A DNA stretch of 64,000 nt from Thalassotalea sp. 273M-4 (GCF_041410465.1 NZ_CP166961.1:496001-560000), one strand, 5' to 3'; positions 1-8,177 are shown, counted from the stretch's first letter. Notes: a model not told the origin generated them from the sequence alone. Translations and numbers: made by a program.

Positions 1-948
1 GGTGGCGAAGAATTTGGCGACCAGTAAACTAAAAATAAGGCTAATGTGAGGATTTTGATTTACCAAAAGGCCAACCCCTGTTAAGCCTGCCCCCATACTT
101 TGCGGAACCAAATACCCGATTAAGCCCATCACTAAGGCTGCTAAAATCAGGCGTTTGTACATATGGTGATGACGCGATGCTTTGATTGTGGCCATCAAAC
201 ATTGATTAAACATGGTCCCCAAAAAACCAAGTGCAATACCGAATAAAATTAACAGAGGGTAATGCCAAAAATCGATCGCAATATAAGGAAAAAAATCGAC
301 GTCATGATATGAGCCAAAAACCGCATTGGTCATTATTGAACCAATAATAGAAGCCAGAATAACGGGGACAAAGATATGCATTTTGTATTCGCGCAATATG
401 ACTTCCATAACAAACATTACCGCGGCTAATGGGGTGTTGAAACTGGCAGAAATACCGGCGGCCACACCACAGGCACACATGGTTTTAATCGCATTTTTAG
501 GTAACTTTAAACGGGCGCCTAGAAAACTACTGCTGGCAGCCCCTATATGCACGGCCGGTCCTTCTCTACCGACCGAAAAGCCACCGGCTAGGGCAAAGAT
601 ACTGCCAAAAAATTGGGTGATGGTATTTCGCATCGGAATATGGCCATAAGCAACCTTTAACCTGTGGATTACAAAGGGAATACCCATTCGGTAATACTTA
701 AATTTAATGGCCCAAGCGAGCAGTAATATTAAACTAACTGCAACAATAGGGGTTATTAAACGTTCAATTTCTGATAGAGTAGTGAAATCGTCTATATTAT
801 CCAAATAGAGTAATTGGATAGATTCGATGCTTAATCTGAAAATGATGATAAATAATGAGGCTAGCGCACCACCAATGATCCCAAGCAGGCACAACTGCCA
901 AGAGGGCACAGGTTTTGCAAGTTTTTTCCTTAGCGAAGCCAGAGACAT
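1..948 (-). CDS. ClC-family chloride channel/transporter (3' part missing)
   Basis: Integral membrane anion channel or H+/Cl- antiporter of the ClC family. The frame is open from an ATG at 948 down to base 1, giving 316 residues, so the C-terminal part lies outside the window. The selectivity/gating motif GREGP is at residues 127-131 and keeps the external gating glutamate (E129). A second conserved stretch, FNTPLAAVMFVMEV (170-183), aligns with the FNAPLAGILFIIEE segment of E. coli ClcA, but the residue matching ClcA E203 is a valine (V183). Several hydrophobic helices are obvious. It is divergent from the gene at 1041. The family call is firm; whether it is a channel or a coupled exchanger is open. 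Confidence 0.93.
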   Translation of the reverse strand, partial: MSLASLRKKLAKPVPSWQLCLLGIIGGALASLFIIIFRLSIESIQLLYLDNIDDFTTLSEIERLITPIVAVSLILLLAWAIKFKYYRMGIPFVIHRLKVAYGHIPMRNTITQFFGSIFALAGGFSVGREGPAVHIGAASSSFLGARLKLPKNAIKTMCACGVAAGISASFNTPLAAVMFVMEVILREYKMHIFVPVILASIIGSIMTNAVFGSYHDVDFFPYIAIDFWHYPLLILFGIALGFLGTMFNQCLMATIKASRHHHMYKRLILAALVMGLIGYLVPQSMGAGLTGVGLLVNQNPHISLIFSLLVAKFFAT

Positions 949-1040
949 TAGCGTTCCTTGTTAGAGTTCATTATCTTTTTGTATCTCGTATGTGAGCGTT
1001 ACAGATTTTAACATAGATAGTATTAGATAAAACGTTAATA

Positions 1041-1763
1041 ATGAATTGGTTAAAAAAATTATCACTGGCGAAATTGCATCAAAAATTTGGTGCATTCAAA
1101 ATATTACTAACCAGTTTTACCCTGTTACTTTTGGTAGGCCTAGGCGCTTACAAACTCGGTAATTATTTTCATAAGCATCAGACTGAGTTAATCGAACAAC
1201 AAACGGCTCGTCTGGATAAGTTATACCAACAAAATGAAAGCGCTCTATCTCGAATCAATACCCTGACGGTCGAATTAGAAATCGAAAAACTGGCAAATCA
1301 AAAAGCACAAGAAAGCTTGCGCAAACTTGAAGAACAGCATTTTGAGTTAAAAAAACAGTTAGCTTTCTACGAAAAAATAATGGCACCTGAAAAACAACTT
1401 AACGGCATTATTATTGACGAAGTTAATATTATTCCCAGCGTCAGTGAAAATCATTATCGAATACGTGTTGTTTTGGTCCAACAAGAAAAGACCAAAAGCA
1501 ATGTCAAAGGGCACGTTGAAGTAAGTTTTGTTGGCAGCCTTGATAACCGCCCTGCGACGATCAAATTAGAAAATGTATCACCAGTAACCAAAGACGAACT
1601 TTCTTTTAGTTTTCAATATTTTCAAGTCTTTGAAACCGAATTCAGTCTTGCACAAAACTTCATACCAGAGCAAGTCAGCGTTTCTGCAGTTATGCCCAAA
1701 GGGCGTTGGCAAAAGTATCAGCGTCTGGATCAGGTGTACCCTTGGTCAGAGGTTGTAGAGTAA
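1041..1763 (+). CDS. DUF6776-like membrane-anchored coiled-coil protein, function unknown
   Basis: 240 residues. It has a basic N-terminus, one membrane segment at about residues 18-40, a charged heptad-rich coiled coil at about 45-115, then a mixed alpha/beta C-terminal domain that probably faces the periplasm (N-in topology is inference). I recall this architecture from the unnamed proteins found next to erpA in gammaproteobacteria (DUF6776), but could not search for it. It lies 78 bp upstream of erpA with an inverted repeat and likely promoter in between, so it need not be co-transcribed with it. No enzymatic motif is visible. Confidence 0.75.
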   Translation: MNWLKKLSLAKLHQKFGAFKILLTSFTLLLLVGLGAYKLGNYFHKHQTELIEQQTARLDKLYQQNESALSRINTLTVELEIEKLANQKAQESLRKLEEQHFELKKQLAFYEKIMAPEKQLNGIIIDEVNIIPSVSENHYRIRVVLVQQEKTKSNVKGHVEVSFVGSLDNRPATIKLENVSPVTKDELSFSFQYFQVFETEFSLAQNFIPEQVSVSAVMPKGRWQKYQRLDQVYPWSEVVE

Positions 1764-1766
1764 ACA

Positions 1767-1790
1767 ATTTAATCAAATACTTGATTAAAT
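1767..1790. repeat. Perfect inverted repeat overlapping the erpA -35 box
   Basis: Arms ATTTAATCAA (1767-1776) and TTGATTAAAT (1781-1790) are separated by ATAC. The right arm contains the TTGATT hexamer proposed as the -35 element of erpA. No T-run follows, so an intrinsic terminator is unlikely; a dimeric-regulator operator is the better reading. It does not resemble the IscR consensus sites I know. Confidence 0.5.
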
Positions 1791-1809
1791 AGCTCAGGTT
1801 TAAGATAAT
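1781..1809 (+). promoter_or_regulatory. Probable sigma-70 promoter of erpA
   Basis: TTGATT (1781-1786) and GATAAT (1804-1809) are separated by 17 bp. The start codon of erpA follows 32 bp downstream of the -10 box. The -35 box sits inside the inverted repeat at 1767-1790. Confidence 0.5.
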
Positions 1810-1841
1810 TTGCACAATCTTGCGTAGTAATTAGAGTAGTT

Positions 1842-2183
1842 ATGTCAAACAGCGAAATGCCAATTCAATTCAGTGATGCTGCCGCCGCCAAAGTTAAGGT
1901 GTTGATTACTGAAGAAGAGAATCCAGATTTAAAGCTTAGGGTTTATGTTACTGGTGGTGGATGTTCAGGCTTTCAGTACGGTTTCACTTTTGATGAAAAG
2001 GTGAATGAAGGCGATATGACCATCGAAAAACAAGGGGTAACCATGGTTGTTGACCCAATGAGTTTACAATATTTGGTTGGTGGTGTGGTAGATTACATCG
2101 AAGGGCTTGAAGGAAGTCGCTTTTTAGTAAATAACCCCAACGCTCAAACAACCTGTGGTTGTGGCTCATCGTTCTCGATTTAA
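1842..2183 (+). CDS. erpA: Iron-sulfur cluster insertion protein ErpA
   Basis: A-type Fe-S carrier that receives a cluster from the scaffold machinery and delivers it to apoproteins in the cytoplasm. It has 113 residues, the usual size. The three cluster-binding cysteines are present: C41 in GGGCSGF and C105/C107 in the C-terminal TTCGCGSSF. The N-terminal '[11 protein letters not shown]' and 'DPMSLQYL' segments are typical of ErpA rather than IscA or SufA. It is followed by a strong intrinsic terminator at 2210-2239 and is likely a single-gene unit driven from the promoter at 1781. Confidence 0.96.
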   Translation: MSNSEMPIQFSDAAAAKVKVLITEEENPDLKLRVYVTGGGCSGFQYGFTFDEKVNEGDMTIEKQGVTMVVDPMSLQYLVGGVVDYIEGLEGSRFLVNNPNAQTTCGCGSSFSI

Positions 2184-2209
2184 GGGTTAAAGCCAAGCAA
2201 AACAACAAA

Positions 2210-2239
2210 GCACCAATATTGTAATTGGTGCTTTTTTTT
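2210..2239 (+). terminator. Intrinsic terminator after erpA
   Basis: Stem GCACCAAT (2210-2217) pairs perfectly with ATTGGTGC (2224-2231) and is followed by eight T (2232-2239). Confidence 0.9.
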
Positions 2240-2249
2240 GCCAAAAAAA

Positions 2250-2903
2250 TCAGTAACTGGCGTATTGCATGCCAAAGTCATAAGCCATTAAGGCAAGTAC
2301 TCCCCATAACAACAGCGCAAGCCAAGAGGACTTAAACTTAAGCGGCTTGTTGGCATTCACCGCAGTGTCTTTTTTTACCCCACTGATGATCGCCCAAATA
2401 ACGTTATCACCCTTGATCAGATGAAGGACCCCCGCGCTCATGTGAAGGCCAATTAAAAACAGTAAAACATTAAAGTTTGCATGGTGTAATGAATCCATTT
2501 GAGCAACCAACGACTCACTAAAAAATGGATATAAAGGGCCTTCAGAAAAAACGTCATCACTGGCAAATAAACCCGTAACCAACTGCAGCCCCAAACTGAG
2601 TAAAAGCGCCAATACCATGTAACCACCGATAGGGTTGTGCCCTAAGTGATTGGGTCTTTGTTCTCGCTTGAGCAAATGTTTGCATACCGATATTGGCGAT
2701 TTGATAAATTGACTAAAGCGTGAGCTCTCACTGCCCACAAACCCCCACACTAGGCGCGTAAGCCAAAGCCCAAATAAGATAAATGCACAGCTAAAATGAA
2801 GATCAAATAGGGCTTCTTCAGCGCTATACCAAAGCACAGCTATTAGCACCAATTGTGCCATATGATAGATTCGGGTGAAGTTATCCCAAACTCGAATTTT
2901 CAT
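2250..2903 (-). CDS. Cytochrome b561-type membrane protein
   Basis: 217-residue di-haem-type membrane cytochrome b of the bacterial b561/Ni,Fe-hydrogenase b-subunit-like family. It begins with the typical 'IRVWDNFTRIYHMAQ' segment, and candidate haem-ligand histidines lie in the first helix (H14), the second (LHFSCA, about H36), and the later helix 'LHHANFNVLLFLIGLHMSAGVLHL'. About five hydrophobic helices are visible, including a C-terminal one after a basic linker. It lies 80 bp downstream of the cytochrome b562 gene on the same strand, a pairing that suggests electron exchange between a membrane b-haem and a soluble periplasmic b-haem protein. The partner and physiological donor are unknown. 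Confidence 0.88.
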   Translation of the reverse strand: MKIRVWDNFTRIYHMAQLVLIAVLWYSAEEALFDLHFSCAFILFGLWLTRLVWGFVGSESSRFSQFIKSPISVCKHLLKREQRPNHLGHNPIGGYMVLALLLSLGLQLVTGLFASDDVFSEGPLYPFFSESLVAQMDSLHHANFNVLLFLIGLHMSAGVLHLIKGDNVIWAIISGVKKDTAVNANKPLKFKSSWLALLLWGVLALMAYDFGMQYASY

Positions 2904-2933
2904 CTAAAGTATCTCGGTTGTTGCAGGAAATGA

Positions 2934-2965
2934 CACATAGTCGTTAAACAAATAACGACCATGTG
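2934..2965. other. Long hairpin between the two cytochrome b genes
   Basis: CACAT (2934-2938) and GTCGTTA (2940-2946) pair with TAACGAC (2953-2959) and ATGTG (2961-2965), with one internal mismatch and a 6-nt loop. No T-run follows on the minus strand, so it looks more like an mRNA processing or stability element in the cybC-b561 transcript than a terminator. Confidence 0.5.
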
Positions 2966-2983
2966 GTTTTATCGTGCAGGGGA

Positions 2984-3415
2984 TTAAACGTCGTCACAGT
3001 CCATTTTAAATGCTTTGTGACCTTTTTTAGCGCTTTTACCAATAACCGCAAGGGCTATTTTTTGTGCTTCAATAGAATCCGCTTTAGTCAGTTCAACCAC
3101 CGCTTTTGTGAGCAATTCCATGCCCTTTTTGTAGTCGTTAAATTGCTCTGTTTGTTGCGCATTTAGTTCCTTGCTATCTGAGATTTTTAAAGGGACATAA
3201 GCATCGGCTTTCTGAACAGACACTAACAGCTTTTCTGCCAGTGCGGTTACTTTATCTTGTTCTTTGGCTTTGGTCGCGGCTTTTATGGCTTTCATATCAT
3301 CTTTCATGATGTCCATAATTTCAGCCAATTCGGTTTTACCACATTGCGGATGAGCGGCAAAAGCCGACGAGACGCTCATGAGGGTTAAAAGTGTACCCAG
3401 AAGAAGTTTTTTCAT
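2984..3415 (-). CDS. cybC: Soluble periplasmic cytochrome b562
   Basis: 143 residues with a signal peptide (MKKLLLGTLLTLMSVSSAFA, cleavage near residue 21) and a four-helix-bundle body. There is no CxxCH motif, so it is not a c-type cytochrome. Alignment by eye with E. coli cytochrome b562 places the haem ligands at M34 (in EIMDIMKDDMKAI) and H133 (in KKGHKAF near the C-terminus). Two cysteines, C25 and C140, flank the bundle and are absent from the E. coli protein. It is the first gene of a probable two-gene operon with the b561-type protein downstream. Electron carrier role is a family inference. Confidence 0.82.
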   Translation of the reverse strand: MKKLLLGTLLTLMSVSSAFAAHPQCGKTELAEIMDIMKDDMKAIKAATKAKEQDKVTALAEKLLVSVQKADAYVPLKISDSKELNAQQTEQFNDYKKGMELLTKAVVELTKADSIEAQKIALAVIGKSAKKGHKAFKMDCDDV

Positions 3416-3454
3416 TATTATTCTCTCAATTATTATTAGATATCAATCACCTTC

Positions 3455-3482
3455 ATTTTAAATTTATCTAAACCTGTTGCAA
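3455..3482 (-). promoter_or_regulatory. Probable promoter of cybC and the b561 gene
   Basis: Read on the minus strand, TTGCAA (3482-3477) and TAAAAT (3460-3455) are separated by 16 bp, about 40 bp upstream of the cybC start. A GAGAG ribosome-binding site precedes the ATG. Confidence 0.5.
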
Positions 3483-3588
3483 CATTTATTTAATCTAACA
3501 CGATACTTTACCCATTCTTTAAGACAGATGGCTCTTATCCTAAATTAACGGCATGAGGGGAAATACTTATGTGGTGTTATAGACTTGA

Positions 3589-3597
3589 TGGTATACT
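3589..3597 (+). promoter_or_regulatory. Extended -10 promoter of rnr
   Basis: TGGTATACT (3589-3597) matches the extended -10 form TGnTATAAT. No good -35 is visible, as expected for this class. The rnr start codon follows 26 bp downstream, so the leader would be about 20 nt. Confidence 0.45.
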
Positions 3598-3623
3598 CTA
3601 AAAAAACGCAATAAGAAGATATA

Positions 3624-5981
3624 GTGAAGCATAAAGATCCACATTTGAAACGCGAATCGCAAAAATACGACAAACCTATCGCCAGTCGAGAGTTGTTGTT
3701 GTCAATTATTGAGCAAAAAGGCTACCCATTAACTTTCGCGCAATTTTGTAAAGAACTTCAATATAAAGATGAAGAACAAAGAGTGGGCTTAAAGCGTCGA
3801 CTCAGAGCGATGGAAAATGCTGGCCAGTTGGTCTTCACTAAGTTTAAACAATATGCGATAGCGGCCCAAACGTCGATTATTACCGGCGAAGTCATTGGTC
3901 ATCGTGACGGGTTTGGTTTTTTAAAGCCAGATCAAGGTGATAAAGATTTATACATTCCTTATCATGAAATGCGTCAATTAATTCATGGCGATGTAGTGGA
4001 AGCAAGAATTAGCGCTGAAGCTGACGCCAAAGGCAAGCAAGAAGTACGTATTTTAGATGTAATCGTGCCGCGTAAAGATCGGATCATTGGTCGCCTGTTT
4101 GTTGAGCATGAAATCATTACCGTGATCCCAGAAGATGCTCGTATAAACCATGAAATTATTATCCCTAAAGAAAAACGTTTAGGCGCTCGTCATGGTCAGA
4201 TGGTGGTGATTGAAATTATTCAACGCCCGTCTAAACGATCAACACCGCTTGGCAAAGTCGTTGAAGTACTTGGTGAACATATGGCTCCGGGAATGGAAGT
4301 GCAAGTTGCCTTACATCAACACGATATCCCTCATATTTGGCCAGAAGCATTACTCGATGAGATTTCCACTTTGGCGCCAGAAGTTGAAGAACAGGCGAAA
4401 TCACCTCGAGTTGATCTGCGCTCATTACCCCTAGTAACGATTGATGGTGAAGACGCTCGAGATTTTGATGATGCGGTTTTTTGTCAACCGGAGAAATCCG
4501 GCGGTTGGCGTTTATGGGTGGCAATTGCCGATGTGAGTTACTATGTCCGCCCGGGCACAGCTCTTGATGGCGAAGCCATTAAGCGCGGTAATTCGGTTTA
4601 CTTTCCAAATCAAGTCATCCCGATGTTGCCAGAAGTGCTTTCTAATGGCTTGTGTTCGTTAAACCCTAATGTTGATCGCTTGTGTATGGTCGCCGAAATG
4701 ACCATTAGCGCGAATGGGGTATTATCGGACTCAAAATTTTACCCGGCAGTGATGAATTCACATGCGCGTTTTACCTACACCAAAGTGGCGGCTATTTTAG
4801 ATGGTGATAAAGAGCTGCGAGAGCAATATCAAGAACGAGTATCTGACTTAGAAGAATTACATAAACTTTATCATGCGTTAGTCGGTTCAAGGCGAGAGCG
4901 CGGCGCGATTGAGTTTGAAACGGAAGAAGTTCGATTTATTTTTAATGCTGATCGAAAAATTGATTCTGTCGAACCGGTGATCCGCAATGATGCTCATAAA
5001 ATCATTGAAGAATGTATGATTTTAGCCAATGTGGCTACGGCTAAGTTTATTAGCAAGCATCAAAAGCCTGGTTTATATCGGGTTCATGATAAACCTAACG
5101 AAGATAAATATAATAACTTAGTCTCATATCTGGCAGAACTTGGTATTGAGCTACCTAAAACCGAACAACCCAGTCCCGCGGATTTTGGCAAAATTACCGA
5201 CAAAGTTATTGACCGACCTGATAAAGAGCTGATTCAAACGATGATGTTAAGATCAATGAAGCAGGCGGTTTACCAAGCGGAAAATATAGGTCACTTTGGT
5301 TTAGCACTTCCAGCTTATAGTCACTTTACCTCTCCAATCAGGCGTTATCCTGATTTGGTTGTTCATCGGGTTATTAAAGCCATATTGAACGCACAACAGC
5401 ATAATGAAAGTAATGAAGGCTTTTATTTTTATGATGAACAAGAGGTTTCCGAGTTAGGTGAGCATTGCTCGATGACCGAAAGACGGGCTGATGATGCGAC
5501 TCGTGATGTTGGCGATTGGCTTAAGTGTGAATTCATGCGCGATCATGTAGGTGATACCTTTACCGGTGTTATTGCTACGGTCACCAACTTTGGTTTTTTT
5601 GTGCGCTTACAAGACTTTCATATTGAAGGTTTGGTTCATATCAGCTCGCTTGGTAAAGATTTTTATAACCACGATGAAGTGAGAATGTGCTTAGTCGGTG
5701 AAAAAACACATAAACGTTATCATGTCGGAGATGTTCTCGAGGTTCAGGTCGCTGCGGTGAATCTGGATGAGAAAAAAATCGACCTAATCTTAGCGGGCGA
5801 CGATCAAGTTAGTCAGCCAAGTCGACGAATAAAACCAAGTACAGGTAATGATAGCGCCCGAGCTAACAAAACCAATAGACGTGCCAAACCTGATGCTGAA
5901 CACAAAAAATCGAAAAAGAAGAAAGCAGCAAAAGCAAAAAAACGTCCGGGTAAAAACGCGCGCAAGCGTAATCAAAAATAA
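3624..5981 (+). CDS. rnr: Ribonuclease R
   Basis: Processive 3'-5' exoribonuclease of the RNase II/RNB family, acting on structured RNA, rRNA and tmRNA-tagged messages. It has 785 residues. The order is an N-terminal winged-helix region (about 20-85), cold-shock domains (about 85-240), the RNB catalytic core with DGEDARDFDDAV at 274-285 (metal-binding D274, D280, D282, D283), an S1 domain (about 640-725) and a lysine-rich tail (730-785) that helps unwind duplex RNA in this family. The start is GTG at 3624 after AAGAAG. It is followed by rlmB 91 bp downstream, the E. coli order. Confidence 0.97.
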   Translation: MKHKDPHLKRESQKYDKPIASRELLLSIIEQKGYPLTFAQFCKELQYKDEEQRVGLKRRLRAMENAGQLVFTKFKQYAIAAQTSIITGEVIGHRDGFGFLKPDQGDKDLYIPYHEMRQLIHGDVVEARISAEADAKGKQEVRILDVIVPRKDRIIGRLFVEHEIITVIPEDARINHEIIIPKEKRLGARHGQMVVIEIIQRPSKRSTPLGKVVEVLGEHMAPGMEVQVALHQHDIPHIWPEALLDEISTLAPEVEEQAKSPRVDLRSLPLVTIDGEDARDFDDAVFCQPEKSGGWRLWVAIADVSYYVRPGTALDGEAIKRGNSVYFPNQVIPMLPEVLSNGLCSLNPNVDRLCMVAEMTISANGVLSDSKFYPAVMNSHARFTYTKVAAILDGDKELREQYQERVSDLEELHKLYHALVGSRRERGAIEFETEEVRFIFNADRKIDSVEPVIRNDAHKIIEECMILANVATAKFISKHQKPGLYRVHDKPNEDKYNNLVSYLAELGIELPKTEQPSPADFGKITDKVIDRPDKELIQTMMLRSMKQAVYQAENIGHFGLALPAYSHFTSPIRRYPDLVVHRVIKAILNAQQHNESNEGFYFYDEQEVSELGEHCSMTERRADDATRDVGDWLKCEFMRDHVGDTFTGVIATVTNFGFFVRLQDFHIEGLVHISSLGKDFYNHDEVRMCLVGEKTHKRYHVGDVLEVQVAAVNLDEKKIDLILAGDDQVSQPSRRIKPSTGNDSARANKTNRRAKPDAEHKKSKKKKAAKAKKRPGKNARKRNQK

Positions 5982-6016
5982 AGCGCTTATAGGCTCAGAT
6001 AATTTTATTTAGCAAG

Positions 6017-6033
6017 TCGGCCGGTGAGGCCGA
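6017..6033. other. GC-rich hairpin between rnr and rlmB
   Basis: TCGGCC (6017-6022) pairs with GGCCGA (6028-6033) over a 5-nt loop. There is no T-tract, so it would not terminate efficiently; it may separate or stabilise the rnr and rlmB parts of one transcript. Confidence 0.4.
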
Positions 6034-6072
6034 TGTTATAAAACGATTTAGATACAATTAAAGAAGATTCAC

Positions 6073-6837
6073 ATGGCAAAACACGACGAGTTGGTTTTTG
6101 GTATTCACGCTGTTACAGCATTAATTAAGCGTGCTCCAGAACGCTTTATTGAGCTTTGGCTGTTAAAAGGGCGAGAAGATGAACGCTTAAAAACGGTGAT
6201 TAACTTAGCGCAAAAGTATGGTATTTCAATCCAACTTACGCACCGCAAAGCACTGGATGAAAAAAGTAAAGGTGAGCAACATCAAGGTATCATTGCACGA
6301 GTAAAACCGGGCAAGGTATACAGTGAAAATGATTTAACCGACATTGTTGGTTCAGCCTTAGGGCAAAAGCAAATACCTTTTATATTGGTGCTTGACGGGG
6401 TCACTGATCCACATAACCTAGGCGCTTGTTTACGTAATGCCGATGCCGCCGGGGTGCAGGCCATTGTTGTGCCGAAAGATAATGCCGCAAGAATTACCTC
6501 AACGGTTCGTAAAGTCGCGGTTGGAGCGGCAGAAAGCATTCCTTTAGTACAAGTAACGAATTTGACTCGTAGCTTAAAAGCTTTGCAAGAAATGGGGCTA
6601 TGGGTTGTTGGTACAGCAGGGGAAGCAACCGAGTCTATTTATCAATGCCAATTAACCGGCCCGATAGCGTTAGTGATGGGCGCTGAAGATAAAGGCATGC
6701 GTCGGTTAACGCGAGAAACGTGTGACCAATTGATTAAATTACCGATGGCTGGAAGTGTATCGAGTTTGAATGTATCGGTAGCGTCGGGTATTTGCTTATT
6801 TGAAATTGTTAGACAAAGGTTGTCTGCACTTTCTTAA
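6073..6837 (+). CDS. rlmB: 23S rRNA (guanosine-2'-O)-methyltransferase RlmB
   Basis: SpoU/TrmH-family (SPOUT) methyltransferase that 2'-O-methylates a guanosine in the peptidyl-transferase region of 23S rRNA (G2251 in E. coli). It has 254 residues. An N-terminal L30e-like substrate-binding domain (about 1-75) is followed by the knotted catalytic domain with the three SpoU motifs: '[16 protein letters not shown]' (about 112-127), '[14 protein letters not shown]' and '[18 protein letters not shown]' near the C-terminus. AAAGAAG precedes the ATG. It lies downstream of rnr and probably shares its transcript. Confidence 0.97.
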   Translation: MAKHDELVFGIHAVTALIKRAPERFIELWLLKGREDERLKTVINLAQKYGISIQLTHRKALDEKSKGEQHQGIIARVKPGKVYSENDLTDIVGSALGQKQIPFILVLDGVTDPHNLGACLRNADAAGVQAIVVPKDNAARITSTVRKVAVGAAESIPLVQVTNLTRSLKALQEMGLWVVGTAGEATESIYQCQLTGPIALVMGAEDKGMRRLTRETCDQLIKLPMAGSVSSLNVSVASGICLFEIVRQRLSALS

Positions 6838-7296
6838 GCTGACTAAAATATATAGCGCATTTATAAGCCTACATAAGTACTCAACTTAAGAGCATGGTGC
6901 ATGGTATCAACAAACCGTGCGCTATGCGGGTTTGTTGATTGATTTTGCCCTCAGCTGCCGTTGCTTGGTTTATCATAAAAATAAAAATTAAGATAAACAG
7001 GATCAGCAGTAATCCTTCCTTTTTGGATTTCATTTATTTACGCTTATTCTTAGTTCGTTCGCTGTCATTGTTAAGGTCATTTACAAGGTCATTGTTAAGA
7101 TATACTCGTTACCCATTCAACCTCGGTTGTTAAATCGATTTACCGCATTATTTATCGCTTTCCAAAGCAATATTTAGACCAACCCTAATTAAGCAGTTTA
7201 GATCAAGCCTTAGAGCATGAACTTGCGGATCAATTTGGCTTGAAGTGTAAAAAATACTGACAGCTGTTAACCCAAATAATTGCCTCAAACAAATGC
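6838..7296. other. Non-coding stretch between rlmB and rpsF promoter
   Basis: No convincing gene. It contains the rlmB-distal hairpin at 6906-6939 and a direct repeat of TCATTGTTAAG (7065-7075 and 7089-7099) interleaved with AAGGTCAT (7073-7080 and 7085-7092). A short TTG-started frame at 6939-7133 has no ribosome-binding site and a composition unlike protein. Confidence 0.6.
6906..6939 (+). terminator. Possible terminator after rlmB
   Basis: ATCAACAAACC (6906-6916) pairs perfectly with GGTTTGTTGAT (6929-6939) over a 12-nt loop. The downstream sequence TGATTTTG is only weakly T-rich, so termination may be partial. Confidence 0.5.
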
Positions 7297-7325
7297 TTGC
7301 GTTCATTGTTTATTTTACCTACAAT
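7297..7325 (+). promoter_or_regulatory. Sigma-70 promoter of the rpsF-priB-rpsR-rplI operon
   Basis: TTGCGT (7297-7302) and TACAAT (7320-7325) are separated by 17 bp, about 90 bp before the rpsF start codon. Confidence 0.7.
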
Positions 7326-7380
7326 ACGCCTCCTTAAATCAGCCATATATTTTGTTCCTTGCCTTTATACTGGTACTAGG

Positions 7381-7418
7381 CTGAGCCAGCAAGAGGCTAC
7401 AACCGTAAGGAGCTCGTA
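7381..7418 (+). promoter_or_regulatory. rpsF leader, candidate S6:S18-binding element
   Basis: The segment just before rpsF carries CAACCGTAAGGAGC (7400-7413), which as I recall is also present in the E. coli rpsF leader. That leader mimics the 16S rRNA site and binds the S6:S18 complex for autoregulation; the CCG box is its hallmark. The same bases include the AAGGAG ribosome-binding site. Assignment rests on sequence recall, not on a covariance search. Confidence 0.45.
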
Positions 7419-7805
7419 ATGCGTCATTACGAAATCGTATTTATGGTTCACCCTGATCAGAGTGAACAAGTAACTGGTATGATCCAACGTTACACAGACA
7501 TGATCACTGCCGCTGAAGGTAAGATCCACCGTCTAGAAGACTGGGGTCGTCGTCAGTTAGCATACCCAATCAACAAACTGCACAAAGCACACTATGTTCT
7601 TATGAACATCGAAGCGCCTCAGTCAGTTATTGATGAATTAGAAACTTCTTTCCGTTATAACGACGTTGTTATTCGTAACATGATCATGCGCACGAAAGAC
7701 GCGGTAACTGAAGCATCTCCAATGGCTGCTGCTAAAGAAGACCGCCGCGAGAAAAAAGAAGTTGCTAAAGAAGCTCCAGCTACTGAAGAAGCTGCAGCAG
7801 AATAG
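7419..7805 (+). CDS. rpsF: 30S ribosomal protein S6
   Basis: 128 residues. The start [18 protein letters not shown] is canonical, and the S18-binding central region ('[29 protein letters not shown]') is intact. The C-terminal tail from about residue 105 is Ala/Glu/Lys-rich; acidic C-terminal tails are usual in gammaproteobacterial S6, where RimK adds glutamates. First gene of the rpsF-priB-rpsR-rplI operon, with a strong AAGGAG site. Confidence 0.98.
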   Translation: MRHYEIVFMVHPDQSEQVTGMIQRYTDMITAAEGKIHRLEDWGRRQLAYPINKLHKAHYVLMNIEAPQSVIDELETSFRYNDVVIRNMIMRTKDAVTEASPMAAAKEDRREKKEVAKEAPATEEAAAE

Positions 7806-7811
7806 TACTTT

Positions 7812-8120
7812 GTGATTGAAAATTGTCTTGTTTTGACCGGTCAGATCGTTAAAACGGCTGACGTGTCAGTAAGCCCGGCGGGTATTAGCCATTGTCGCTT
7901 CACGTTAGAACATCGTTCTACGGTTGTTGAAGATGGATTAACTCGTCAAGCCTATGTCAGAATGCAAGTTGTGGCAACAGGCCAATGGACAAAGCACATT
8001 ACTCGTGAATTAACTGCGGGCAGTAATGTAAAAGTGAGCGGTTTTATTAATCGTCACGAAACCCGAAGCGGAAACCCTGTTTTGGTATTACACGCCCAAC
8101 AGATTGAAATGATTAATTAG
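7812..8120 (+). CDS. priB: Primosomal replication protein N (PriB)
   Basis: 102-residue single-OB-fold ssDNA-binding protein of the PriA-PriB-DnaT primosome used to restart stalled replication forks. The pattern 'SPAGISHCRFTLEHRS' and the C-terminal 'VLHAQQIEMI' match E. coli PriB. The start is GTG at 7812, six bases after the rpsF stop, so translation is probably coupled. Its position between rpsF and rpsR is the conserved one. Confidence 0.95.
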   Translation: MIENCLVLTGQIVKTADVSVSPAGISHCRFTLEHRSTVVEDGLTRQAYVRMQVVATGQWTKHITRELTAGSNVKVSGFINRHETRSGNPVLVLHAQQIEMIN

Positions 8121-8177
8121 GTGGTATTTTGATTCAATTTTGAATTAAAAAGAACACCAAATATTAGGAGAAATCCC

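Noticed and set aside
326-649. 107-residue plus-strand frame inside the chloride channel gene
   Set aside because: It is antisense to the clearly conserved ClC frame; no ribosome-binding site.
1764-1841. Missing bactofilin gene between the DUF6776-like gene and erpA
   Set aside because: I recall such a gene in some relatives, but cannot establish that its absence here is unusual.
6939-7133. 64-residue frame between rlmB and rpsF
   Set aside because: TTG start without ribosome-binding site, overlaps a hairpin arm, and the composition is unlike a protein.
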